From positions 345,894-409,893 of the forward strand of contig NW_027478877.1 of assembly GCF_051014685.1 (NCBI RefSeq): a stretch of 64,000 bases of DNA, in the 5' to 3' direction. A model generated the notes under the pieces. The model saw only the letters and a program-made list of their open reading frames with translations, ran no database searches and was not told where the DNA came from. Both the position numbers and the translations under genes were made by a program. Below, one piece after another: positions 10,602 to 23,764 of this stretch (position 1 is the stretch's first letter; each line of letters opens with the position of its first letter). Source of the stretch: Ptiloglossa arizonensis. Taxonomy: Eukaryota > Arthropoda > Insecta > Hymenoptera > Colletidae.

Positions 10602-12700
10602 TACGAGTAGTTTTCCCCTAGGCCGTTCTAGTTATTCGTTTCGAGCATCAGAACTGCGAAAATTGGGAGTTTCTCAAACGTTCCTTACCTCAAAACTGCC
10701 ATATCTCGCGAACGGATTGACCAATCCGCAAAGTTTCTGTTGCATCTGAAAGTAGAAACTCGCCCCATTACAACGGTATGAGTAGTTTTCCCCTAGGCCG
10801 TTCTAGTTATTCGTTTCGAGCATCAGAACTGCGAAAATTGGGAGTTTCTCAAGCGTTTCTTACCTCAAAACTGCCATATCTCGCGAACGGATTGACCAAT
10901 CAGCAAAGTTTCTGTTGCATCTGAAAGTAGAAACTCGCCCCAATACAACGGTATGAGTAGTTTTCCCCTAGGCCGTTCTAGTTATTCGTTTCGAGCATCA
11001 GAACTGCGAAAATTGGGAGTTTCTCAAGCGTTTCTTACCTCAAAACTGCCATATCTCGCGAACGGATTGACCAATCCGCAAAGTTTCTGTTGCATCTGAA
11101 AGTAGAAACTCGCCCCATTACAACGGTATGAGTAGTTTTCCCCTAGGCCGTTCTAGTTATTCGTTTCGAGCATCAGAACTGCGAAAATTTGGAGTTTCTC
11201 AAGCGTTTCTTACCTCAAAACTGCCATATCTCGCGAACGGATTGACCAATCCGCAAAGTTTCTGTTGCATCTGAAAGTAGAAACTCGCCCCAATACAACG
11301 GTATGAGTAGTTTTCCCCTAGGCCGTTCTAGTTATTCTTTTCGAGCATCAGAACTGCGAAAATTGGGAGTTTCTCAAGCGTTTCTTACCTCAAAACTGCC
11401 ATATCTCGCGAACGGATTGACCAATCCGCAAAGTTTCTGTTGCATCTGAAAGTAGAAACTCGCCCCATTACAACGGTACGAGTAGTTTTCCCCTAGGCCG
11501 TTCTAGTTATTCGTTTCGAGCATCAGAACTGCGAAAATTGGGAGTTTCTCAAGCGTTCCTTACCTCAAAACTGCCATATCTCGCGAACGGATTGACCAAT
11601 CCGCAAAGTTTCTGTTGCATCTGAAAGTAGAAACTCGCCCCATTACAACGGTATGAGTAGTTTTCCCCTAGGCCGTTCTAGTTATTCGTTTCGAGCATCA
11701 GAACTGCGAAAATTGGGAGTTTCTCAAGCGTTTCTTACCTCAAAACTGCCATATCTCGCGAACGGATTGACCAATCCGCAAAGTTTCTGTTGCATCTGAA
11801 AGTAGAAGCTCGCCCCAATACAACGGTATGAGTAGTTTTCCCCTAGGCCGTTCTAGTTATTCGTTTCGAGCATCAGAACTGCGAAAATTGGGAGTTTCTC
11901 AAGCGTTTCTTACCTCAAAACTGCCATATCTCGCGAACGGATTGACCAATCCGCAAAGTTTCTGTTGCATCTGAAAGTAGAAACTCGCCCCATTACAACG
12001 GTATGAGTAGTTTTCCCCTAGGCCGTTCTAGTTATTCGTTTCGAGCATCAGAACTGCGAAAATTGGGAGTTTCTCAAGCGTTTCTTACCTCAAAACTGCC
12101 ATATCTCGCGAACGGATTGACCAATCCGCAAAGTTTCTGTTGCATCTGAAAGTAGAAACTCGCCCCATTACAACGGTATGAGTAGTTTTCCCCTAGGCCG
12201 TTCTAGTTATTCGTTTCGAGCATCAGAACTGCGAAAATTTGGAGTTTCTCAAGCGTTTCTTACCTCAAAACTGCCATATCTCGCGAACGGATTGACCAAT
12301 CCGCAAAGTTTCTGTTGCATCTGAAAGTAGAAACTCGCCCCATTACAACGGTACGAGTAGTTTTCCCCTAGGCCGTTCTAGTTATTCGTTTCGAGCATCA
12401 GAACTGCGAAAATTGGGAGTTTCTCAAGCGTTCCTTACCTCAAAACTGCCATATCTCGCGAACGGATTGACCAATCCGCAAAGTTTCTGTTGCATCTGAA
12501 AGTAGAAACTCGCCCCATTACAACGGTATGAGTAGTTTTCCCCTAGGCCGTTCTAGTTATTCGTTTCGAGCATCAGAACTGCGAAAATTGGGAGTTTCTC
12601 AAGCGTTTCTTACCTCAAAACTGCCATATCTCGCGAACGGATTGACCAATCCGCAAAGTTTCTGTTGCATCTGAAAGTAGAAACTCGCCCCATTACAACG
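10602..12700. repeat. 875 bp pentamer repeat, about 2.4 units
   Basis: The tacgag marker (t112c) recurs at 10,602, 11,477 and 12,352, exactly five monomers apart. Each time a monomer with gcgttcc (t16c) follows (near 10,681, 11,556, 12,431). Remaining monomers are G class, one with an atttgg end and some with ccccaata. The second and third units are not identical, because an A monomer with aaaagttgg appears at 12,752. Private changes include caatcagc near 10,901 and agaagctc near 11,807. Confidence 0.75.
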
Positions 12701-15700
12701 GTATGAGTAGTTTTCCCCTAGGCCGTTCTAGTTATTCGTTTCGAGCATCAGAACTAAGAAAAGTTGGAGTTTCTCAAGCGTTTCTTACCTCAAAACTGCC
12801 ATATCTCGCGAACGGATTGACCAATCCGCAAAATTTCTCTTGCATCTGGAAGTAGAAACTCGCCCCATTACAACGGTATGAATAGTTTTCCCCTAGGCCG
12901 TTCTAGTTATTCGTTTCGAGCATCAGAACTACGAAGATTTGGAGTTTCTCAAGCGTTTCTTACCTCAAAACTGCCATATCTCGCGAACGGATTGACCAAT
13001 CCGCAAAGTTTCTGTTGCATCTGAAAGTAGATACTCGCCCCAATACAACGGTATGAGTAGTTTTCCCCTAGGCCGTTCTAGTTATTCGTTTCGAGCATCA
13101 GAACTGCGAAAATTGGAAGTTTCTCAAGCGTTTCTTACCTCAAAACTGCCATATCTCGCGAACGGATTGCCCAATCCGCAAAGTTTCTGTTGCATCTGAA
13201 AGTAGAAACTCGCCCCATTACAACGGTATGAGTAGTTTTCCCCTAGGCCGTTCTAGTTATTCGTTTCGAGCATCAGAACTACGAAGATTTGGAGTTTCTC
13301 AAGCGTTTCTTACCTCAAAACTGCCATATCTCGCGAACGGATTGACCAATCCGCAAAGTTTCTGTTGCATCTGAAAGTAGAAACTCGCCCCATTACAACG
13401 GTATGAGTAGTTTTCCCCTAGGCCGTTCTAGTTATTCGTTTCGAGCATCAGAACTGCGAAAATTTGGAGTTTCTCAAGCGTTTCTTACCTCAAAACTGCC
13501 ATATCTCGCGAACGGATTGACCAATCCGCAAAGTTTCTGTTGCATCTGAAAGTAGAAACTCGCCCCAATACAACGGTATGAGTAGTTTTCCCCTAGGCCG
13601 TTCTAGTTATTCGTTTCGAGCATCAGAACTGCGAAAATTGGGAGATTCTCAAGCGTTTCTTACCTCAAAACTGCCATATCTCGCGAACGGATTGACCAAT
13701 CCGCAAAGTTTCTGTTGCATCTGAAAGTAGAAACTCGCCCCATTACAACGGTATGAGTAGTTTTCCCCTAGGCCGTTCTAGTTATTCGTTTCGAGCATCA
13801 GAACTAAGAAAATTTGGAGTTTCTCAAGCGTTTCTTACCTCAAAACTGCCATATCTCGCGAACGGATTGACCAATCCGCAAAATTTCTCTTGCATCTGGA
13901 AGTAGAAACTCGCCCCATTACAACGGTATGAGTAGTTTTCCCCTAGGCCGTTCTAGTTATTCGTTTCGAGCATCAGAACTACGAAGATTTGGAGTTTCTC
14001 AAGCGTTTCTTACCTCAAAACTGCCATATCTCGCGAACGGATTGACCAATCCGCAAAGTTTCTGTTGCATCTGAAAGTAGAAACTCGCCCCAATACAACG
14101 GTATGAGTAGTTTTCCCCTAGGCCGTTCTAGTTATTCGTTTCGAGCATCAGAACTGCGAAAATTGGGAGTTTCTCAAGCGTTTCTTACCTCAAAACTGCC
14201 ATATCTCGCGAACGGATTGACCAATCCGCAAAGTTTCTGTTGCATCTGAAAGTAGAAACTCGCCCCATTACAACGGTATGGGTAGTTTTCCCCTAGGCCG
14301 TTCTAGTTATTCGTTTCGAGCATCAGAACTAAGAAAAGTTGGAGTTTCTCAAGCGTTTCTTACCTCAAAACTGCCATATCTCGCGAACGGATTGACCAAT
14401 CCGCAAAGTTTCTGTTGCATCTGAAAGTAGAAACTCGCCCCAATACAACGGTATGAGTAGTTTTCCCCTAGGAAGTTCTAGTTATTCGTTTCGAGCATCA
14501 GAACTGCGAAAATTGGGAGTTTCTCAAGCGTTTCTTACCTCAAAACTGCCATATCTCGCGAACGGATTGACCAATCCGCAAAATTTCTCTTGCATCTGGA
14601 AGTAGAAACTCGCCCCATTACAACGGTATGAGTAGTTTTCCCCTAGGCCGTTCTAGTTATTCGTTTCGAGCATCAGAACTACGAAGATTTGGAGTTTCTC
14701 AAGCGTTTCTTACCTCAAAACTGCCATATCTCGCGAACGGATTGACCAATCCGCAAAGTTTCTGTTGCATCTGAAAGTAGAAACTCGCCCCAATACAACG
14801 GTATGAGTAGTTTTCCCCTAGGAAGTTCTAGTTATTCGTTTCGAGCATCAGAACTGCGAAAATTGGGAGTTTCTCAAGCGTTTCTTACCTCAAAACTGCC
14901 ATATCTCGCGAACGGATTGACCAATCCGCAAAGTTTCTGTTGCATCTGAAAGTAGAAACTCGCCCCATTACAACGGTATGAGTAGTTTTCCCCTAGGCCG
15001 TTCTAGTTATTCGTTTCGAGCATCAGAACTAAGAAAATTTGGAGTTTCTCAAGCGTTTCTTACCTCAAAACTGCCGTATCTCGCGAACGGATTGACCAAT
15101 CCGCAAAATTTCTCTTGCATCTGGAAGTAGAAACTCGCCCCATTACAACGGTATGAGTAGTTTTCCCCTAGGCCGTTCTAGTTATTCGTTTCGAGCATCA
15201 GAACTACGAAGATTTGGAGTTTCTCAAGCGTTTCTTACCTCAAAACTGCCATATCTCGCGAACGGATTGACCAATCCGCAAAGTTTCTGTTGCATCTGAA
15301 AGTAGAAACTCGCCCCAATACAACGGTATGAGTAGTTTTCCCCTAGGCCGTTCTAGTTATTCGTTTCGAGCATCAGAACTACGAAGATTTGGAGTTTCTC
15401 AAGCGTTTCTTACATCAAAACTGCCATATCTCGCGAACGGATTGACCAATCCGCAAAGTTTCTGTTGCATCTGAAAGTAGAAACTCGCCCCAATACAACG
15501 GTATGAGTAGTTTTCCCCTAGGCCGTTCTAGTTATTCGTTTCGACCATCAGAACTGCGAAAATTTGAAGTTTCTCAAGCGTTTCTTACCTCAAAACTGCC
15601 ATATCTCGCGAACGGATTGACCAATCCGCAAAGTTTCTGTTGCATCTGAAAGTAGAAACTCGCCCCATTACAACGGTATGAGTAGTTTTCCCCTAGGCCG

Positions 15701-16084
15701 TTCTAGTTATTCGTTTCGAGCATCAGAACTAAGAAAATTTGGAGTTTCTCAAGCGTTTCTTACCTCAAAACTGCCATATCTCGCGAACGGATTGACCAAT
15801 CCGCAAAGTTTCTGTTGCATCTGAAAGTAGAAACTCGCCCCAATACAACGGTATGAGTAGTTTTCCCCTAGGCCTTTCTAGTTATTCGTTTCGAGCATCA
15901 GAAATGCGAAAATTGGGAGTTTCTCAAGCGTTTCTTACCTCAAAACTGCCATATCTCGCGACGGATTGACCAATCCGCAAAGTTTCTGTTGCATCTGAAA
16001 GAAGAAACTCGCCCCATTACAACGGTACGAGTAGTTTTCCCCTAGGCCGTTCTAGTTATTCGTTTCGAGCATCAGAACTGCGAA
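12701..16084. repeat. domain III, irregular A*/C/G trimers and tetramers
   Basis: Mostly trimers A*(66A/72C/82G)-C-G, sometimes extended by an extra G monomer with ccccaata and cctaggaag (cc131-132aa). The unusual end aagaaaagttgg (t171g) occurs only at 12,752 and 14,327, nine monomers apart, which marks another copied block. Private changes include gattgccc near 13,169, gtagatactc near 13,029, ccgtatct near 15,075 and tcgaccatc near 15,544. One base is missing at 15,960 (cgcgacgg). There is no gene. Confidence 0.75.
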
Positions 16085-18380
16085 AATTGGGAGTTTCTCA
16101 AGCGTTTCTTACCTCAAAACTGCCATATCTCGCGAACGGATTGACCAATCCGCAAAGTTTCTGTTGCATCTGAAAGTAGAAACTCGCCCCATTACAACGG
16201 TATGAGTAGTTTTCCCCTAGGCCGTTCTAGTTATTCGTTTCGAGCATCAGAACTAAGAAAATTTGGAGTTTCTCAAGCGTTTCTTACCTCAAAACTGCCA
16301 TATCTCGCGAACGGATTGACCAATCCGCAAAATTTCTCTTGCATCTGGAAGTAGAAACTCGCCCCATTACAACGGTATGAGTAGTTTTCCCCTAGGCCGT
16401 TCTAGTTATTCGTTTCGAGCATCAGAACTACGAAGATTTGGAGTTTCTCAAGCGTTTCTTACCTCAAAACTGCCATATCTCGCGAACGGATTGACCAATC
16501 CGCAAAGTTTCTGTTGCATCTGAAAGTAGAAACTCGCCCCAATACAACGGTATGAGTAGTTTTCCCCTAGGCCGTTCTAGTTATTCGTTTCGAGCATCAG
16601 AACTGCGAAAATTGGGAGTTTCTCAAGCGTTTCTTACCTCAAAACTGCCATATCTCGCGAACGGATTGACCAATCCGCAAAGTTTCTGTTGCATCTGAAA
16701 GTAGAAACTCGCCCCATTACAACGGTATGAGTAGTTTTCCCCTAGGCCGTTCTAGTTATTCGTTTCGAGCATCAGAACTAAGAAAATTTGGAGTTTCTCA
16801 AGCGTTTCTTACCTCAAAACTGCCATATCTCGCGAACGGATTGACCAATCCGCAAAATTTCTCTTGCATCTGGAAGTAGAAACTCGCCCCATTACAACGG
16901 TATGAGTAGTTTTCCCCTAGGCCGTTCTAGTTATTCGTTTCGAGCATCAGAACTACGAAGATTTGGAGTTTCTCAAGCGTTTCTTACCTCAAAACTGCCA
17001 TATCTCGCGAACGGATTGACCAATCCGCAAAGTTTCTGTTGCATCTGAAAGTAGAAACTCGCCCCAATACAACGGTATGAGTAGTTTTCCCCTAGGCCGT
17101 TCTAGTTATTCGTTTCGAGCATCAGAACTGCGAAAATTGGGAGTTTCTCAAGCGTTTCTTACCTCAAAACTGCCATATCTCGCGAACGGATTGACCAATC
17201 CGCAAAGTTTCTGTTGCATCTGAAAGTAGAAACTCGCCCCATTACAACGGTATGAGTAGTTTTCCCCTAGGCCGTTCTAGTTATTCGTTTCGAGCATCAG
17301 AACTGCGAAAATTTGGAGTTTCTCAAGCGTTTCTTACCTCAAAACTGCCATATCTCGCGAACGGATTGACCAATCCGCAAAGTTTCTGTTGCATCTGAAA
17401 GTAGAAACTCGCCCCAATACAACGGTATGAGTAGTTTTCCCCTAGGAAGTTCTAGTTATTCGTTTCGAGCATCAGAACTGCGAAAATTGGGAGTTTCTCA
17501 AGCGTTTCTTACCTCAAAACTGCCATATCTCGCGAACGGATTGACCAATCCGCAAAATTTCTCTTGCATCTGGAAGTAGAAACTCGCCCCATTACAACGG
17601 TATGAGTAGTTTTCCCCTAGGCCGTTCTAGTTATTCGTTTCGAGCATCAGAACTACGAAGATTTGGAGTTTCTCAAGCGTTTCTTACCTCAAAACTGCCA
17701 TATCTCGCGAACGGATTGACCAATCCGCAAAGTTTCTGTTGCATCTGAAAGTAGAAACTCGCCCCAATACAACGGTATGAGTAGTTTTCCCCTAGGCCGT
17801 TCTAGTTATTCGTTTCGAGCATCAGAACTGCGAAAATTGGGAGTTTCTCAAGCGTTTCTTACCTCAAAACTGCCATATCTCGCGAACGGATTGACCAATC
17901 CGCAAAGTTTCTGTTGCATCTGAAAGTAGAAACTCGCCCCATTACAACGGTATGAGTAGTTTTCCCCTAGGCCGTTCTAGTTATTCGTTTCGAGCATCAG
18001 AACTGCGAAAATTTGGAGTTTCTCAAGCGTTTCTTACCTCAAAACTGCCATATCTCGCGAACGGATTGACCAATCCGCAAAGTTTCTGTTGCATCTGAAA
18101 GTAGAAACTCGCCCCAATACAACGGTATGAGTAGTTTTCCCCTAGGAAGTTCTAGTTATTCGTTTCGAGCATCAGAACTGCGAAAATTGGGAGTTTCTCA
18201 AGCGTTTCTTACCTCAAAACTGCCATATCTCGCGAACGGATTGACCAATCCGCAAAGTTTCCGTTGCATCTGAAAGTAGAAACTCGCCCCATTACAACGG
18301 TACGAGTAGTTTTCCCCTAGGCCGTTCTAGTTATTCGTTTCGAGCATCAGAACTAAGAAAATTTGGAGTTTCTCAAGCGT
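16085..18380. repeat. 13-monomer block duplicated at +4,725 bp, copy 1
   Basis: About 2.3 kb matches 20,810-23,105 at an offset of 27 monomers. The order of A*, C, G and aagt-bearing monomers is the same throughout, and both copies share the rare agtttccg (18,256 and 22,981) and a terminal tacgag (18,301 and 23,026). The left edge is bounded by t163g, present at 20,803 but absent at 16,078. The right edge is bounded by c17g, present near 23,108 but absent near 18,383. Confidence 0.85.
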
Positions 18381-19997
18381 TTCTTACCTCAAAACTGCCA
18401 TATCTCGCGAACGGATTGACCAATCCGCAAAATTTCTCTTGCATCTGGAAGTAGAAACTCGCCCCATTACAACGGTATGAGTAGTTTTCCCCTAGGCCGT
18501 TCTAGTTATTCGTTTCGAGCATCAGAACTGCGAAAATTGGGAGTTTCTCAAGCGTTTCTTACCTCAAAACTGCCATATCTCGCGAACGGATTGACCAATC
18601 CGCAAAGTTTCTGTTGCATCTGAAAGTAGAAACTCGCCCCAATACAACGGTATGGGTAGTTTTCCCCTAGGAAGTTCTAGTTATTCGTTTCGAGCATCAG
18701 AACGGCGAAAATTGGGAGTTTCTCAAGCGTTTCTTACCTCAAAACTGCCATATCTCGCGAACGGATTGACCAATCCGCAAAGTTTCTGTTGCATCTGAAA
18801 GTAGAAACTCGCCCCATTACAACGGTATGAGTAGTTTTCCCCTAGGCCGTTCTAGTTATTCGTTTCGAGCATCAGAACTAAGAAAATTTGGAGTTTCTCA
18901 AGCGTTTCTTACCTCAAAACTGCCATATCTCGCGAACGGATTGACCAAACCGCAAAGTTTCTGTTGCATCTGAAAGTAGAAACTCGCCCCATTACAACGG
19001 TATGAGTAGTTTTCCCCTAGGCCGTTCTAGTTATTCGTTTCGAGCATCAGAACTAAGAAAATTTGGAGTTTCTCAAGCGTTTCTTACCTCAAAACTGCCA
19101 TATCTCGCGAACGGATTGACCAATCCGCAAAATTTCTCTTGCATCTGGAAGTAGAAACTCGCCCCATTACAACGGTATGAGTAGTTTTCCCCTAGGCCGT
19201 TCTAGTTATTCGTTTCGAGCATCAGAACTACGAAGATTTGGAGTTTCTCAAGCGTTTCTTACCTCAAAACTGCCATATCTCGCGAACGGATTGACCAATC
19301 CGCAAAATTTCTCTTGCATCTGGAAGTAGAAACTCGCCCCATTACAACGGTATGAGTAGTTTTCCCCTAGGCCGTTCTAGTTATTCGTTTCGAGCATCAG
19401 AACTACGAAGATTTGGAGTTTCTCAAGCGTTTCTTACCTCAAAACTGCCATATCTCGCGAACGGATTGACCAATCCGCAAAGTTTCTGTTGCATCTGAAA
19501 GTAGAAACTCGCCCCAATACAACGGTATGAGTAGTTTTCCCCTAGGCCGTTCTAGTTATTCGTTTCGAGCATCAGAACTGCGAAAATTGGGAGTTTCTCA
19601 AGCGTTTCTTACCTCAAAACTGCCATATCTCGCGAACGGATTGACCAATCCGCAAAGTTTCTGTTGCATCTGAAAGTAGAAACTCGCCCCATTACAACGG
19701 TATGAGTAGTTTTCCCCTAGGAAGTTCTAGTTATTCGTTTCGAGCATCAGAACGGCGAAAATTGGGAGTTTCTCAAGCGTTTCTTACCTCAAAACTGCCA
19801 TATCTCGCGAACGGATTGACCAATCCGCAAAGTTTCTGTTGCATCTGAAAGTAGAAACTCGCCCCATTACAACGGTATGAGTAGTTTTCCCCTAGGCCGT
19901 TCTAGTTATTCGTTTCGAGCATCAGAACTAAGAAAATTTGGAGTTTCTCAAGCGTTTCTTACCTCAAAACTGCCATATCTCGCGAACGGATTGACCA
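18340..19997. repeat. block duplicated at +5,425 bp (31 monomers), copy 1
   Basis: Markers matching 23,765-25,422 are cgcaaaattt at 18,426, tatggg at 18,651, aacggcg at 18,701, caaaccgc at 18,946, the double A* and C run, and cctaggaag near 19,716. The copies part near 19,998, where this one has caatcc and the other caaacc. The stretch 18,701-19,750 is itself one unit of the 1,050 bp hexamer that is tandemly tripled at 24,126. Confidence 0.85.
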
Positions 19998-20809
19998 ATC
20001 CGCAAAATTTCTCTTGCATCTGGAAGTAGAAACTCGCCCCATTACAACGGTATGAGTAGTTTTCCCCTAGGCCGTTCTAGTTATTCGTTTCGAGCATCAG
20101 AACTACGAAGATTTGGAGTTTCTCAAGCGTTTCTTACCTCAAAACTGCCATATCTCGCGAACGGATTGACCAATCCGCAAAGTTTCTGTTGCATCTGAAA
20201 GTAGAAACTCGCCCCAATACAACGGTATGAGTAGTTTTCCCCTAGGCCGTTCTAGTTATTCGTTTCGAGCATCAGAACTGCGAAAATTGGGAGTTTCTCA
20301 AGCGTTTCTTACCTCAAAACTGCCATATCTCGCGAACGGATTGACCAATCCGCAAAGTTTCTGTTGCATCTGAAAGTAGAAACTCGCCCCATTACAACGG
20401 TATGAGTAGTTTTCCCCTAGGCCGTTCTAGTTATTCGTTTCGAGCATCAGAACTGCGAAAATTTGGAGTTTCTCAAGCGTTTCTTACCTCAAAACTGCCA
20501 TATCTCGCGAACGGATTGACCAATCCGCAAAGTTTCTGTTGCATCTGAAAGTAGAAACTCGCCCCAATACAACGGTATGGGTAGTTTTCCCCTAGGAAGT
20601 TCTAGTTATTCGTTTCGAGCATCAGAACTGCGAAAATTGGGAGTTTCTCAAGCGTTTCTTACCTCAAAACTGCCATATCTCGCGAACGGATTGACCAATC
20701 CGCAAAGTTTCTGTTGCATCTGAAAGTAGAAACTCGCCCCAATACAACGGTATGGGTAGTTTTCCCCTAGGAAGTTCTAGTTATTCGTTTCGAGCATCAG
20801 AACGGCGAA
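19998..20809. repeat. domain III linker with two cctaggaag monomers
   Basis: It runs A*, C (ccccaata), G, G with atttgg end, then two G monomers each carrying tatggg and cctaggaag, and ends at aacggcg (20,801). The same order occurs before 27,626 at a 39-monomer offset (6,825 bp) and before 34,626, so this is a portable cassette. No other content is present. Confidence 0.75.
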
Positions 20810-23105
20810 AATTGGGAGTTTCTCAAGCGTTTCTTACCTCAAAACTGCCATATCTCGCGAACGGATTGACCAATCCGCAAAGTTTCTGTTGCATCTGAAA
20901 GTAGAAACTCGCCCCATTACAACGGTATGAGTAGTTTTCCCCTAGGCCGTTCTAGTTATTCGTTTCGAGCATCAGAACTAAGAAAATTTGGAGTTTCTCA
21001 AGCGTTTCTTACCTCAAAACTGCCATATCTCGCGAACGGATTGACCAATCCGCAAAATTTCTCTTGCATCTGGAAGTAGAAACTCGCCCCATTACAACGG
21101 TATGAGTAGTTTTCCCCTAGGCCGTTCTAGTTATTCGTTTCGAGCATCAGAACTACGAAGATTTGGAGTTTCTCAAGCGTTTCTTACCTCAAAACTGCCA
21201 TATCTCGCGAACGGATTGACCAATCCGCAAAGTTTCTGTTGCATCTGAAAGTAGAAACTCGCCCCAATACAACGGTATGAGTAGTTTTCCCCTAGGCCGT
21301 TCTAGTTATTCGTTTCGAGCATCAGAACTGCGAAAATTGGGAGTTTCTCAAGCGTTTCTTACCTCAAAACTGCCATATCTCGCGAACGGATTGACCAATC
21401 CGCAAAGTTTCTGTTGCATCTGAAAGTAGAAACTCGCCCCATTACAACGGTATGAGTAGTTTTCCCCTAGGCCGTTCTAGTTATTCGTTTCGAGCATCAG
21501 AACTAAGAAAATTTGGAGTTTCTCAAGCGTTTCTTACCTCAAAACTGCCATATCTCGCGAACGGATTGACCAATCCGCAAAATTTCTCTTGCATCTGGAA
21601 GTAGAAACTCGCCCCATTACAACGGTATGAGTAGTTTTCCCCTAGGCCGTTCTAGTTATTCGTTTCGAGCATCAGAACTACGAAGATTTGGAGTTTCTCA
21701 AGCGTTTCTTACCTCAAAACTGCCATATCTCGCGAACGGATTGACCAATCCGCAAAGTTTCTGTTGCATCTGAAAGTAGAAACTCGCCCCAATACAACGG
21801 TATGAGTAGTTTTCCCCTAGGCCGTTCTAGTTATTCGTTTCGAGCATCAGAACTGCGAAAATTGGGAGTTTCTCAAGCGTTTCTTACCTCAAAACTGCCA
21901 TATCTCGCGAACGGATTGACCAATCCGCAAAGTTTCTGTTGCATCTGAAAGTAGAAACTCGCCCCATTACAACGGTATGAGTAGTTTTCCCCTAGGCCGT
22001 TCTAGTTATTCGTTTCGAGCATCAGAACTGCGAAAATTTGGAGTTTCTCAAGCGTTTCTTACCTCAAAACTGCCATATCTCGCGAACGGATTGACCAATC
22101 CGCAAAGTTTCTGTTGCATCTGAAAGTAGAAACTCGCCCCAATACAACGGTATGAGTAGTTTTCCCCTAGGAAGTTCTAGTTATTCGTTTCGAGCATCAG
22201 AACTGCGAAAATTGGGAGTTTCTCAAGCGTTTCTTACCTCAAAACTGCCATATCTCGCGAACGGATTGACCAATCCGCAAAATTTCTCTTGCATCTGGAA
22301 GTAGAAACTCGCCCCATTACAACGGTATGAGTAGTTTTCCCCTAGGCCGTTCTAGTTATTCGTTTCGAGCATCAGAACTACGAAGATTTGGAGTTTCTCA
22401 AGCGTTTCTTACCTCAAAACTGCCATATCTCGCGAACGGATTGACCAATCCGCAAAGTTTCTGTTGCATCTGAAAGTAGAAACTCGCCCCAATACAACGG
22501 TATGAGTAGTTTTCCCCTAGGCCGTTCTAGTTATTCGTTTCGAGCATCAGAACTGCGAAAATTGGGAGTTTCTCAAGCGTTTCTTACCTCAAAACTGCCA
22601 TATCTTGCGAACGGATTGACCAATCCGCAAAGTTTCTGTTGCATCTGAAAGTAGAAACTCGCCCCATTACAACGGTATGAGTAGTTTTCCCCTAGGCCGT
22701 TCTAGTTATTCGTTTCGAGCATCAGAACTGCGAAAATTTGGAGTTTCTCAAGCGTTTCTTACCTCAAAACTGCCATATCTCGCGAACGGATTGACCAATC
22801 CGCAAAGTTTCTGTTGCATCTGAAAGTAGAAACTCGCCCCAATACAACGGTATGAGTAGTTTTCCCCTAGGAAGTTCTAGTTATTCGTTTCGAGCATCAG
22901 AACTGCGAAAATTGGGAGTTTCTCAAGCGTTTCTTACCTCAAAACTGCCATATCTCGCGAACGGATTGACCAATCCGCAAAGTTTCCGTTGCATCTGAAA
23001 GTAGAAACTCGCCCCATTACAACGGTACGAGTAGTTTTCCCCTAGGCCGTTCTAGTTATTCGTTTCGAGCATCAGAACTAAGAAAATTTGGAGTTTCTCA
23101 AGCGT
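20810..23105. repeat. 13-monomer block, copy 2 (+4,725 bp)
   Basis: Partner of 16,085-18,380. A private tatcttgcg change sits near 22,605. Matching landmarks are at 21,051 (cgcaaaattt), 22,166 (cctaggaag), 22,276 (second cgcaaaattt), 22,981 (agtttccg) and 23,026 (tacgag). Confidence 0.85.
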
Positions 23106-23760
23106 TTGTTACCTCAAAACTGCCATATCTCGCGAACGGATTGACCAATCCGCAAAGTTTCTGTTGCATCTGAAAGTAGAAACTCGCCCCATTACAAAGG
23201 TATGAGTAGTTTTCCCCTAGGCCGTTCTAGTTATTCGTTTCGAGCATCAGAACTGCGAAAATTTGGAGTTTCTCAAGCGTTTCTTACATCAAAACTGCCA
23301 TATCTCGCGAACGGATTGACCAATCCGCAAAGTTTCTGTTGCATCTGAAAGTAGAAACACGCCCCATTACAACGGTATGAGTAGTTTTCCCCTAGACCGT
23401 TCTAGTTATTCGTTTCGAGCATCAGAACTAAGAAAATTTGGAGTTTCTCAAGCGTTTCTTACCTCAAAACTGCCATATCTCGCGAACGGATTGACCAATC
23501 CGCAAAGTTTCTGTTGCATCTGAAAGTAGAAACTCGCCCCATTACAACGGTACGAGTAGTTTTCCCCTAGGCCGTTCTAGTTATTCGTTTCGCGCATCAG
23601 AACTGCGAAAATTGGGAGTTTCTCAAGCGTTCCTTACCTCAAAACTGCCATATCTCGCGAACGGATTGACCAATCCGCAAAGTTTCTGTTGCATCTGAAA
23701 GTAGAAACTCGCCCCATTACAACGGTATGAGTAGTTTTCCCCTAGGCCGTTCTAGTTATT
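23041..23760. repeat. copy of the 9.9-10.8 kb block inside domain III
   Basis: In order, this segment carries tacgag, A with gcgtttgtt, acaaagg, aaacacg, cctagacc (near 23,391), A, tacgag, and G with gcgttcc (near 23,631). The same series starts at 9,902, and cctagacc occurs only at 10,442 and 23,391. Offsets change from 75 to 74 monomers within the block, so one monomer is missing here. Private changes are acatcaaa near 23,288 and tcgcgcatc near 23,593. Confidence 0.8.
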
Positions 23761-23764
23761 CGTT